Source of the DNA: Pyrinomonadaceae bacterium
GTDB lineage: Bacteria > Acidobacteriota > Blastocatellia > Pyrinomonadales > Pyrinomonadaceae
Direction of reading: 5' to 3'
Assembly (NCBI GenBank): GCA_014379075.1
Contig: JACMMN010000226.1
Coordinates: forward strand, 1-17,645
DNA: 17,645 nt
The notes below the pieces were generated by a model, which saw only the letters and a program-made list of their open reading frames with translations, did no database searches and had not been told where the DNA came from. Shown here piece after piece: positions 1 through 7,820 of this stretch (position 1 is its first letter; each line of letters opens with the position of its first letter). Both the position numbers and the translations under genes were made by a program.

Positions 1-2389
1 CCATTCGCTCGCGTCGGTAAACGGGCTGCTCGCGTATGATCTCACGGGCAGAAACGGATGTCCCGAACCAGAAGGCAACGAGGGCGAGAACGAAATAAGC
101 GAAATCCCTCGGCTGATTCGCTCCCATCACAAAAAAAGTTAAAAGGGCAATTATCGGAGCCTGCGCAAATAGAATAAAAAGAGTCAGCTTGTCCTTAAAG
201 AGCACCTCTAAATATCGCCGCGAGAGAGTCAGCCATTGGCTCATCGCGCCGAAAATTCCCAGCCGCCTTTTCTTGCGAATGCCGGTTAGCTTCAGTTTAC
301 CGAGTTCATTCAGCGGTGCGTGAACATTGTTCGCATATTGCGGGGTAGCGAGGAACTTCTGCTTCCATTCCTCGGCAGCCTGCTCCGTCAATTGGCGACG
401 GTTCGCTTCCCCATGCTGTTTGACGCCGTCATCGACAGGTTTTTCGAGCCGGGCGTAAAGGTCTTTGAAACTAGACGCCTGGAGATGTTTCAACGCATCT
501 TCGGGCTTCCCGTAAAACGCCAGTTTCCCGCACATCAACACGACGATCTTATCGAAAAGCCTGACGTTTTCCATCGCATGCGTGGTCAGGATAATCGTCC
601 GCCCCGATTCGGCGATCTGACGGAAAAGCTTCATTATCCGCTCTTCGGCCGCCGGATCGAGGCCCGATGTCGGCTCGTCCAGAAAGATCACTGACGGCTT
701 GGTGATCAATTCGACGGCGATCGAAACGCGCTTTCGCTGGCCGCCTGAAAGCTGATGAACCGGGAGATTTCGCCGTTCGGCAAGCCCGGTCACATCCAGG
801 ACCTCATCTACGATCTGCTTTATCTCCGCCCTCGAAACATCGCGTGAAAGACGCAGCTTTGCAACGTAATACAGCGTGCGGTAAACCGAAAGTTCGCGGT
901 GAATTATGTCGTCCTGCGGCACGTATCCGATCGACTGTTTTAGGGAATCGAGAGAGCGGTAAAGATCGAGATTGTTCACCAGAACATTGCCGCTGCTCGC
1001 CGGACGCATCCCGTTCATCGCCTCCATAAGCGTTGACTTTCCGGCACCCGAAGGCCCGAGAAAACCGACGAATTCGTTTGGCTGGATAGACAGCGAGATC
1101 GAATCGAGCAACTTGATCTTCCCGCTTCCCGCACGATTTTTCACTTCGGTGCTTATATTTACCGCGTCGATCCGAGTTTTTGAGCGCGTATCGTAAACGC
1201 TTATATTTCCCGCCGGATCGACCTGCAGCATGAACGTGCCGATCTGCACGGCGTCGGTCGGCAGGATCGTTTGCCGGGAAACCCGCTTTCCGTTTATGAA
1301 TACGCCGTTGGTCGATTTAAGATCGTCGATCACGATCTCCGAACCGTTTTGCAGCAGCCGGGCATGCCGTTTGGATATTTGTAGGCCGTCGAGCTTGATG
1401 TCGTTCTTTTCATCGCGCCCGATGGTCAATTGCTTGGTGTTGCCAAACGCGATCGACATTAAAAGCTGCGGCTGCTCCGAATCCTTGGACGGAAAAAAAT
1501 TCGCCGCCGCATCGAGCTGTAGAACCATCGTCTGCCAGTCCGGATGATGCGCAGCTATTGAAATATTAGCGGTATGGCTCGCGATCAGGCCGCGCTGACC
1601 GGCGATGTCCGCACCGGCCGGCGGCATCCGCAAGGGCGAATTGAACCGCAAAACAGGGCCGCCCACCCCGAGCCGGACCTGATCGTTATGATAAAGCGGA
1701 GTGATGGTCGAGATCCGCTGTTCGTTGACAAGCGTACCGTTAAAGCTTTTGTTATCTTCGAGAACGTAACCGCCGGCTTCCGGCCTGATCTCGGCGTGAC
1801 GGCGTGACACCGTGGTGTTATTACTTTGAAAAACGATCGAGCACCCTGCTTCGCGGCCGAGCCAGGCGCTGCCGGCGGAAAGCCTGAAAGAAGGCTTGCT
1901 CTCATCACCAACAAAATCGAGTTGTGCCGTTTCAGCTACCGGCAACTTCTGCGGCGGTGTGGAAAGATTCTGGGGCAGCGTATTCAAAACCGGAGCCGCA
2001 TTTACCGGCGCGCCCAGGTTTTCCGGCGAAATGGCTGGCCGTTCAATTTCCTGGGGGGCACGATCCGGTGCAGCTTCAAACCATACGACCCGCAGCATCG
2101 GGCCGTCCGTGCCGAACTGGATCATGCTTCCTACGGCGACCGGCTGCGGCGAAGAAACCTTTTGACCGTTCAGATAGACACCGTAGCTGGAATTAAGATC
2201 GACCAGAAACCATGTTCCGCCCTGCCAACGCAGTTCGGCGTGCTTCCGCGACACCATCGGGAAGAGTTCCTTGTCAAAATGTATATCGCACTCCGAAGAA
2301 TCCCGCCCGGCCAGAATTACGGGCTGGCTGAATGATCGTTCCGGCTTTTGTCCGGCACCTGCACGCTCTTCGGATAAAATGATATTCAT
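1..2389 (-). CDS. Triple-FHA-domain ABC transporter (ATPase plus start of permease), 3' end cut by window
   Basis: This is probably a phosphorylation-controlled exporter of the inner membrane. I translated 796 codons from ATG at 2389; the frame is open to the left edge. It has three FHA (phosphothreonine-binding) domains: about residues 24-95 (GRD 28-30, SRKH 47-50), 165-235 (GRE 178-180, SRRH 195-198) and 300-372 (GRD 324-326, SKRH 339-342). An ABCG-like ATPase follows, with Walker A GPSGAGKST at 445-453, signature LSGGQRKR at 547-554, Walker B FLDE at 569-572 and switch His604. The first membrane segment lies at about 735-757. A second starts near 763, before a REIIREQPVYRRERM stretch typical of ABC-2 permeases fused to FHA domains. 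M. tuberculosis Rv1747 has two FHA domains, 865 residues, and is phosphorylated by its neighbour PknF. Here the neighbour upstream is also a Ser/Thr kinase. I infer that the kinase acts on this transporter. The substrate is unknown. No clear ribosome binding site precedes the start, and no in-frame start lies just upstream. Confidence 0.93.
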   Translation of the reverse strand, partial: MNIILSEERAGAGQKPERSFSQPVILAGRDSSECDIHFDKELFPMVSRKHAELRWQGGTWFLVDLNSSYGVYLNGQKVSSPQPVAVGSMIQFGTDGPMLRVVWFEAAPDRAPQEIERPAISPENLGAPVNAAPVLNTLPQNLSTPPQKLPVAETAQLDFVGDESKPSFRLSAGSAWLGREAGCSIVFQSNNTTVSRRHAEIRPEAGGYVLEDNKSFNGTLVNEQRISTITPLYHNDQVRLGVGGPVLRFNSPLRMPPAGADIAGQRGLIASHTANISIAAHHPDWQTMVLQLDAAANFFPSKDSEQPQLLMSIAFGNTKQLTIGRDEKNDIKLDGLQISKRHARLLQNGSEIVIDDLKSTNGVFINGKRVSRQTILPTDAVQIGTFMLQVDPAGNISVYDTRSKTRIDAVNISTEVKNRAGSGKIKLLDSISLSIQPNEFVGFLGPSGAGKSTLMEAMNGMRPASSGNVLVNNLDLYRSLDSLKQSIGYVPQDDIIHRELSVYRTLYYVAKLRLSRDVSRAEIKQIVDEVLDVTGLAERRNLPVHQLSGGQRKRVSIAVELITKPSVIFLDEPTSGLDPAAEERIMKLFRQIAESGRTIILTTHAMENVRLFDKIVVLMCGKLAFYGKPEDALKHLQASSFKDLYARLEKPVDDGVKQHGEANRRQLTEQAAEEWKQKFLATPQYANNVHAPLNELGKLKLTGIRKKRRLGIFGAMSQWLTLSRRYLEVLFKDKLTLFILFAQAPIIALLTFFVMGANQPRDFAYFVLALVAFWFGTSVSAREIIREQPVYRRERM

Positions 2390-2426
2390 CGGATATCGTT
2401 CGCAGTTGGCGAAACGCTGACATTTG

Positions 2427-2462
2427 AAAAATAAAAAGCGTAAGAAATGATCCCTACGCTTT
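2427..2462 (-). terminator. Intrinsic terminator between the kinase and the FHA-ABC gene
   Basis: On the minus strand a perfect 8-bp stem (AAAGCGTA paired with TACGCTTT, plus-strand arms 2435-2442 and 2455-2462) with a 12-nt loop is followed directly by a T-rich run. It lies 25 bases after the kinase stop and ends only about 37 bases before the transporter start. There is therefore little room for a separate promoter after it. It may be a leaky terminator that lowers transporter expression relative to the kinase. Confidence 0.72.
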
Positions 2463-2487
2463 CAACACCAAAAAATCACACGGGCCA

Positions 2488-4713
2488 CTATTCCGGGCGA
2501 ACCAGCCTGAAACCAAGTTCAACGCTTCTTTTACTGGCCGCTGTCGCGACACGGAACGTCGATGTGCTGGCGTTCGGCCCGCTGGATTTGGAATAAGCGG
2601 AACCGCCGCGCACCATTTTATGCGGCTCGGGCGGTGCCTGGATCTGGCCGCTGCTGCCCGGATACAACCACGCATCCGTGGACGTCCATTCGTAAACGTT
2701 TCCGATCAGATCGTAGACACCCCAAATATTCGGGCACGATTTAGTTCCGCCGGCACTCGTCTCGTTGCTTGGCTGATCGATAAAAGCGCATTTCGATTCA
2801 AACTTTTCGCCCCAGGGATAAAGGAATCCCTTAGCTCCGCTGCGGGAGGCGTATTCCCATTCCTGTTCCGTCGGAAGGCGGTAGGTCACGCCGTCGCGCT
2901 GAGAACGCCACTTGGCAAATGCGTTAATATCGTCGATATTTACAAAACGTACGGGTGTCCCTTCCTGGCCCGCTATCGGTTTTCCGTTGACCCAGTGATT
3001 TACGTGCGGCACGTCCGCTTTATATCCCATGCCTTGAACGAATTGATGGTATTCGGCATTCGAAACCTCGGTCTTATCCATCAGAAAACCCTTCACGGTT
3101 TCTTCATGTTCGGGGCGCTCGTTTTCGTTCCCGTCGCTGCGACCCATTGTAAACGTGCCGCCGGGGATCGGGATCATATCGGCCTTGATAGGAATCGGTG
3201 TCGAGCCTTGTGTGCCGGTCGCTGTCGGGGTCGGCGTAACGTCGGTGCCGCCGCCGCGGCTGCCTATAAAACCGGCCATGTAGGCTCCGCCGATGCCTAC
3301 GCCGCCCAATGCAAACAATGCGAAAAGGCCGATCACGCCCAAAACAAGCGGCGAGACGAACCGCTTTTTCGGATGCATCGACTTGACGGCAATATCCTGC
3401 GGGCCCGTGTTCCAATGCTGGACCGAAGTCTTCATCATCTCGCCCGGATCCTGCGTGGTCGAAAAATTATGCGGCGTATTCAGCGAGGGTCTCGGGATAG
3501 CAACGCTTGAGTTGGCTGACAGCAGATCGGCCAATACCTGCTGCGGGTTGCCGTCGCATTTGACCTCGCCGACCCAATCTTCAAAACCGGCATGGCGGAC
3601 GGTTACGCGGTGATTTCCGCTTTGGATGCCGTTCAGCGTTATCCAGCCGTCGTCGCGGCTCTGCCCGACCGGTACGTTGTCGACGTAAACCGTTGATTTC
3701 GGTGGATTAGTTCGAATATTGACGGCGGAAACAGGCATAGACCGGCCCGACGTCGTATGAATTCCGACCGGTGTCGGATCGATGGCGGCCCTCAATTCGG
3801 CGATCAGATGTTCGACGGATGCCGTTCGCTGTTCCTTTTCCTTTACCAAAGTGTGTCGGACGGCCTGTTCGACCTCTATCGGCAGGGAAATACCTAGTTC
3901 CGCAAACGTCGGCGGCGGGTCGCTGATATGCTTTTTCATTATCGCCGGTATCGACGAACCTTTGAAGGGCACATCGCCGGCAAGCATTTGAAACAGCATC
4001 ACGCCCAAACTATAAATGTCGGAACGCGAATCCGGCTCGTCATCCGCCCACTGCTCGGGCGCCATGTAATAAGGCGATCCCATCAATCCCGTCGTCTGCG
4101 CCTGGATAAACGAACCCAAAAGCTCGCCGGATTTGATCTTGGCGAGGCCGAAATCTAGGATCTTCACAGCCTGTGACAAATTAGGCTTGTCGCTGCAGAT
4201 CATGATGTTGAGCGGTTTGAGGTCGCGGTGAACGATTCCCTGATGGTGCGCTGCCCCGACACCCGCGCATATCGCGGACATGAGTTCCGTGGCACGTTCG
4301 GGCGACAAAACTTTTTCCCTCGCAAGAAGGTCGTGGAGTGATTCGCCGTCCACATATTCCATCACCAAAAATGGAATAGAACCCTGAATTACGCCGTAAT
4401 CCGTCACGCCGACGACATTTTGATGGCGTATCGCTGCCGCTGCCAGGGCTTCCTGACGAAACCGTGTGACAAGCTGAGGATCGTTTCCGACCAGGTCGGG
4501 CAAGATGATCTTTATCGCAAGTTGCGTTTTCAGGAATGCGTGCCGTGCCTTGTAAACAACGCCCATCCCGCCCTGGCCCAGGCGGCATTCCAGATGATAT
4601 TTCCCTTCAAGCACCGGCTCGCCCGTGATGGTGTGCATCGTCGGCATGCCGTCCTTGGGGCAGGTCGCGACATCATCGGAATAGCAATTTTTACAAAGCT
4701 GGCACTCTTTCAT
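2488..4713 (-). CDS. Receptor-like Ser/Thr protein kinase with PEGA and FGE-sulfatase-like domains
   Basis: This 741-residue protein is a membrane-anchored Hanks-type kinase. A Cys cluster (C4, C7, C10, C18) opens the protein. The kinase domain spans about 39-312, with Gly loop GQGGMG 46-51, Lys68, catalytic HRDLKPLN 162-169, DFG 187-189 and APE 218-220, so it should be active. A PEGA domain follows (about 331-397), then a single membrane segment (about 453-482), a Pro/Thr-rich linker, and an extracytoplasmic FGE/SUMF1-fold domain (about 512-741, opening IPIPGGTFTMG and closing GFRLVRPE). In true formylglycine-generating enzymes a Cys pair near the C-terminus binds copper. Here that stretch (about 702-722) has Ser, Asn and Thr but no Cys, so the domain is probably a sensor or ligand binder. 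It lies between leuS and the FHA-ABC transporter, its likely target. The domain order is common in Acidobacteriota. Confidence 0.95.
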   Translation of the reverse strand: MKECQLCKNCYSDDVATCPKDGMPTMHTITGEPVLEGKYHLECRLGQGGMGVVYKARHAFLKTQLAIKIILPDLVGNDPQLVTRFRQEALAAAAIRHQNVVGVTDYGVIQGSIPFLVMEYVDGESLHDLLAREKVLSPERATELMSAICAGVGAAHHQGIVHRDLKPLNIMICSDKPNLSQAVKILDFGLAKIKSGELLGSFIQAQTTGLMGSPYYMAPEQWADDEPDSRSDIYSLGVMLFQMLAGDVPFKGSSIPAIMKKHISDPPPTFAELGISLPIEVEQAVRHTLVKEKEQRTASVEHLIAELRAAIDPTPVGIHTTSGRSMPVSAVNIRTNPPKSTVYVDNVPVGQSRDDGWITLNGIQSGNHRVTVRHAGFEDWVGEVKCDGNPQQVLADLLSANSSVAIPRPSLNTPHNFSTTQDPGEMMKTSVQHWNTGPQDIAVKSMHPKKRFVSPLVLGVIGLFALFALGGVGIGGAYMAGFIGSRGGGTDVTPTPTATGTQGSTPIPIKADMIPIPGGTFTMGRSDGNENERPEHEETVKGFLMDKTEVSNAEYHQFVQGMGYKADVPHVNHWVNGKPIAGQEGTPVRFVNIDDINAFAKWRSQRDGVTYRLPTEQEWEYASRSGAKGFLYPWGEKFESKCAFIDQPSNETSAGGTKSCPNIWGVYDLIGNVYEWTSTDAWLYPGSSGQIQAPPEPHKMVRGGSAYSKSSGPNASTSTFRVATAASKRSVELGFRLVRPE

Positions 4714-4762
4714 TTCTATTTATCTATGTAACGCAGAAATAGAGGGAGAAATCACTAGATCC

Positions 4763-4777
4763 ATATGTTTGACATAT
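4763..4777. promoter_or_regulatory. Palindromic operator-like site upstream of the kinase
   Basis: ATATGT and ACATAT form a perfect 6-bp inverted repeat around a 3-bp centre. It overlaps the last bases of a candidate -10 box (4776-4781) and covers the expected start point, about 50 bases before the kinase ATG. That is where a dimeric repressor would bind. No regulator gene in the window is an obvious partner. Confidence 0.4.
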
Positions 4778-4839
4778 ATTAAGACTAATTTTTGCGGGAT
4801 CCAAAAAATGATTTTAGTTTTTTTATGTTTTTCAATCAA
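4776..4839 (-). promoter_or_regulatory. Two candidate sigma-70-type promoters for the kinase gene
   Basis: Reading the minus strand in the 160 bp between leuS and the kinase, the first candidate is TTGATT, 17 bp, TAAAAT (-35 at 4834-4839, -10 at 4811-4816). The second is TTGGAT, 17 bp, TAATAT (-35 at 4799-4804, -10 at 4776-4781), which is closer to the gene and overlaps the palindrome at 4763-4777. The first matches the E. coli consensus better. Consensus strength in Acidobacteriota is uncertain, so these are predictions only. Confidence 0.45.
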
Positions 4840-4873
4840 GGATAAAACGATAAACGGCAACTTCGGGTTTCGC

Positions 4874-7585
4874 TTAGCCCTTAACTACGATACTTACAAG
4901 CCGCTTCGGAACTATGACCACCTTCACGATTTCCTTGCCGTCGGTGTATTCCCGGATCTTTTCATCGGTCAACGCCATTTCTCGAAGTTCCTCGTCGCTC
5001 GACTCCGGCGACGCCATAACCCGCGACCGCAATTTGCCGTTGACCTGCACAGGTATCTCGATCTCTTCCGCCCTGGTAAGCGACAGATCAGAATCTGGAA
5101 AACGCACGCCGTTCGCGAGCATCCCGTCGCTATTGCCCGCAAACTCCGAATAAAGCTCCTCCGCGGTGTGCGGAGCGAACGGGGCAAGCATTATGATCAA
5201 ACTCACTATCGCTTCTTTCACCGCAAACACTTCGGCTTCGGACGCCTGATCGGGTTCGGCCTTGAGATCCGTGATCGCGTTCGAGAGCTCCATCAATGCC
5301 GCGACTGGTGTATTAAACTGCAAATGCTCAAGATTTTCCGTAATCCGCTGGATCGTCTGATGCGTCTTCTGCCGTAATTTGCGGGCCATGTCAGAACCGC
5401 CTCCGGCAGCGGGCGGCTGAAGTTCTGCATCCAAAACGCCTAAACCACCCGCTGACGCAGGTGCTACTGACAAAACAGCTTGCCATTTCCACACTATCCG
5501 CCAGACCCTTTGCAAAAACCTCACGGAACCTTCTATGCCGGATTCATTCCAAACCAGTTCGTTTTCGATCGGCGCGGCAAAAAGTATGAACAATCTCGCC
5601 GCGTCCGCACCATAGATCTCGATCATTTCATCCGGATCGACGCCGTTCCCTTTGGACTTCGACATCCGTTCAATCGCCCATTTCAGAGATGTTCCGTCCG
5701 TCGATCTCGCTCCGGTCGCCCTGCCTTTGACATCTCGCTCGACCGTCACATTCGAAGCCGGATAATAAGCACGCTTTCCGCTTTCGTCGTCGTAAAACGT
5801 TTCGCCGACGACCATCCCCTGCGCCAGAAGCCGCTTGACCGGCTCGTTGAACTTCACGAGGCCGATGTCGCGCATCACCTTCGTCCAGAACCGCGTGTAG
5901 ATCAAATGCATCACGGCATGATCATCGCCGCCGATGTATTGATCGACTGGCGTCCAGTAAGCCGCCGCTTCGGGCGAGAACGGCAGTTCCGAATTTACCG
6001 GATCGAGATATCGAAAGTAATACCAGCTCGAATCGACAAATGTGTCCATCGTGTCCGTTTCGCGTTTTGCGGGTTCGCCGCATTTCGGGCAAGTCGTTTC
6101 GTAAAATTCCGGGACTTTGGCCAAAGGCGATTCGCCCGTGCCGGTGAACGGGGCCGTATCCGGCAGCCGGACCGGCAAATTCTCATACTTTTCAGGTACG
6201 ATACCGCAAGTTGGGCAATAAATGATCGGGATCGGCGAACCCCAGAATCTTTGCCGCGAAACGCCCCAATCCCGAAGGCGGTAGGTCGTCGCCGCTTCGC
6301 CAAAGCCGTGCTTTTCGGCGTATACTGCCATTTCACGTTTTGCGTCTTCGGACGTCTTGCCGGACCATTCGCCGGAATCAATTAATGAACCGTAATCCGA
6401 AAAAACTTCCTCAAGCTTTGGCTGACCGCTGACCGCTGGCCGCTGACTGCCCACAATCACCTGCTTGATTTCCAGCCCAAACTTCTTCGCAAACTCGAGA
6501 TCCCGCTCGTCATGCGCCGGAACGCTCATCACCGCTCCGGTGCCGTATTCCATCATCACGTAATTCCCGACCCAAACCGGCACTTCTTCCCCGCTGAACG
6601 GATTGACAGCCTTTAATCCCGTGTCGATGCCGTCTTTTTCGATTTCCGTCTCGCGATCCGCGGGTTTCAGTTTTTCAATTTTGATCTCTTTGATCTTTGC
6701 GAGGACATCCGGCGAGAATTCGCCCAAATGCCCCTGAACTATCGGATGCTCGGCGGCAGCCACGACAGCATTTACGCCGTAGATCGTATCAATGCGGGTA
6801 GTGAAAACTTTTATCTTGTCAGAACCCTCCGCGATAGCGGCTGGCTGAACATCGCCACTACTGTAGGCGGTTCTGACAGGAAATTCTACGTATGCTCCTT
6901 CCGACCTTCCGATCCAGTCCCGCTGCCGCTTCAAAACATTCGCCGGCCAGCCCGCTTCGATCTCCTTCATGTCGTCAAGCAATTGATCTGCATAAGCCGT
7001 AGTTTTTAAGAACCACTGATCAAGATTTTTCTTTGTCACCGCACTGCCGCAGCGCCAGCAGATGCCGCCGCTCGCCTGTTCGTTCGAGAGCGTGGCCTGG
7101 TCGAATTCGCACCAGTTTACCTGCGTCAATTTTTTGTACGCCAGGCCCATCTCATACATATTCAGGAAAAACCATTGATCGAATTTGTAATATTCCGGCC
7201 TATGGGCAGCCATTTGCCGCGACCAGTCGTAGCTCAAACCGAGGCGCTCCATCTGGCCGCGCATTGCCTTTATATTTTCCTCGGTCCAGTCACGCGGGTT
7301 GGCGCCGCGCTTGATCGCCGCATCCTCCGCCGGCTGGCCGAACGAATCCCAGCCGATCGGGTGCAAAACGTTAAAACCCTTCAGCCGTTTATACCAGGCC
7401 GAAGCATCGCCGACCGAATAATTCCGCACGTGCCCCATGTGCAGGTTGCCCGAGGGATAAGGCAGCATTTCGAGTTGGTAGAATTTGGGCCGTGCGTCAT
7501 CGATATCGATTTCAAACGCCCGGCTTTCAGCCCATTTCTTCTGCCATTTATCTTCTATCTTTTTCGCGAAATATTTCTCGTCCAT
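4874..7585 (-). CDS. leuS: Leucyl-tRNA synthetase
   Basis: This enzyme charges tRNA-Leu with leucine in the cytoplasm. It has 903 residues from ATG at 7585. An in-frame TTG at 7600 would add five residues, but ATG fits the family start better; neither has a clear ribosome binding site. Motifs: HMGH at 49-52, a CxxC (CWRC) near 175, the CP1 editing domain with the Thr-rich TTRIDT near 261-266 and VPAHDERD, two further CxxC pairs (near 456 and 500), RMSKSKGN around Met641, and a C-terminal tRNA-binding domain ending in LVSIVVKG. By memory of the E. coli enzyme, this protein is longer in two loops: residues about 236-257 and 705-733. Both are encoded by the repeats at 6817-6878 and 5389-5472. 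A third variable loop (380-389) is encoded by a heptamer tandem repeat. The reading frame is intact, so the gene should be functional. Confidence 0.97.
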   Translation of the reverse strand: MDEKYFAKKIEDKWQKKWAESRAFEIDIDDARPKFYQLEMLPYPSGNLHMGHVRNYSVGDASAWYKRLKGFNVLHPIGWDSFGQPAEDAAIKRGANPRDWTEENIKAMRGQMERLGLSYDWSRQMAAHRPEYYKFDQWFFLNMYEMGLAYKKLTQVNWCEFDQATLSNEQASGGICWRCGSAVTKKNLDQWFLKTTAYADQLLDDMKEIEAGWPANVLKRQRDWIGRSEGAYVEFPVRTAYSSGDVQPAAIAEGSDKIKVFTTRIDTIYGVNAVVAAAEHPIVQGHLGEFSPDVLAKIKEIKIEKLKPADRETEIEKDGIDTGLKAVNPFSGEEVPVWVGNYVMMEYGTGAVMSVPAHDERDLEFAKKFGLEIKQVIVGSQRPAVSGQPKLEEVFSDYGSLIDSGEWSGKTSEDAKREMAVYAEKHGFGEAATTYRLRDWGVSRQRFWGSPIPIIYCPTCGIVPEKYENLPVRLPDTAPFTGTGESPLAKVPEFYETTCPKCGEPAKRETDTMDTFVDSSWYYFRYLDPVNSELPFSPEAAAYWTPVDQYIGGDDHAVMHLIYTRFWTKVMRDIGLVKFNEPVKRLLAQGMVVGETFYDDESGKRAYYPASNVTVERDVKGRATGARSTDGTSLKWAIERMSKSKGNGVDPDEMIEIYGADAARLFILFAAPIENELVWNESGIEGSVRFLQRVWRIVWKWQAVLSVAPASAGGLGVLDAELQPPAAGGGSDMARKLRQKTHQTIQRITENLEHLQFNTPVAALMELSNAITDLKAEPDQASEAEVFAVKEAIVSLIIMLAPFAPHTAEELYSEFAGNSDGMLANGVRFPDSDLSLTRAEEIEIPVQVNGKLRSRVMASPESSDEELREMALTDEKIREYTDGKEIVKVVIVPKRLVSIVVKG
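5389..5472 (-). repeat. Coding palindromic element, copy B, inside leuS
   Basis: This 84-bp stretch starts on the plus strand with TGTCAGAACC and ends with ...TACTGACA, a partial inverted copy. Inside, one GC-rich hairpin lies near each end: CCGCC/GGGCGG around 5397-5416 and CACC/GGTG around 5445-5463. It is read in frame by leuS as a Gly/Ala/Pro-rich loop (residues about 705-733) ending in LQPPAAGGGSD, between the RVWRIV and LRQKTHQTI segments. The first 33 bases match copy A (6817) closely, including GCGG and CTGAA blocks. Confidence 0.7.
6421..6448. repeat. Heptamer tandem repeat (4 copies of GCTGACC) inside leuS
   Basis: Four consecutive heptamers, GCTGACC, GCTGACC, GCTGGCC and GCTGACT, fill 28 bp. 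leuS reads them as SQRPAVSGQP (about residues 380-389), a loop just after the conserved FGLEIKQVI strand of the editing-domain region. This position is variable in length across LeuRS proteins. Low-complexity heptamers recall the short tandemly repeated repetitive (STRR) sequences of cyanobacteria. Confidence 0.75.
6817..6878 (-). repeat. Coding palindromic element, copy A, inside leuS
   Basis: This 62-bp stretch is bounded by a perfect 10-bp inverted repeat, TGTCAGAACC (6817-6826) and GGTTCTGACA (6869-6878). A CCGC/GCGG hairpin (about 6829-6840) sits inside the left end, and a CGCC/GGCG pairing inside the right end. leuS reads it in frame as an extra loop (about residues 236-257, containing DVQPAAIAEGSD) between the EFPV strand and KVFTTR of the editing domain. 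The E. coli enzyme, as I recall it, has only about eight residues here. It shares termini, internal blocks and end phase with copy B at 5389-5472. Confidence 0.75.
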
Positions 7586-7713
7586 AAAAAATGAGTTCAA
7601 AGTACGGGAATCCGATGTCCAAATTCATCGGAGGCCTATCAAAAGCGTAAGTTTACCGAATAAAGGATATTCTATCCACTAAACGGCCGAAATTGTTTAA
7701 CTGGTCTAAATTC

Positions 7714-7743
7714 GCCACGTCGTCATGAAAATCGACGAGTGGC
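7714..7743. repeat. Isolated hairpin in the divergent region
   Basis: GCCAC-g-TCGTC (7714-7724) pairs with GACGAGTGGC (7734-7743), a 10-bp stem with one bulged G and a 9-nt loop. Neither strand shows a following T-run, so it is not a normal intrinsic terminator. It could be an operator, an RNA element or a repeat copy. Confidence 0.5.
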
Positions 7744-7820
7744 TAGATAAGGGCGAGTTCAAAGGAGCAAAAAGTCATACTTAAATTCTATTCAGTTTAC
7801 CGCGATTTGTCGAATTTATT

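Noticed and set aside
320..2335. Several rightward frames in the first 2.3 kb
   Set aside because: The opposite strand encodes a continuous FHA-ABC protein with every motif in order, so these are antisense shadows.
2620..3510. Rightward open frame of 296 codons opposite the kinase gene
   Set aside because: It lies wholly antisense to the well-supported kinase and its translation has no recognisable domain; it is a shadow of codon bias.
5480..6385. Rightward open frame of 301 codons opposite leuS
   Set aside because: Antisense to conserved LeuRS sequence; Arg/Phe-rich composition typical of shadow frames.
7586..7720. T-box or other amino-acid riboswitch upstream of leuS
   Set aside because: No T-box sequence, specifier stem or terminator/antiterminator arrangement is visible.
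7725..7784. 19-codon ORF in the divergent region
   Set aside because: No ribosome binding site, starts in a hairpin loop, and too short to support without conservation data.
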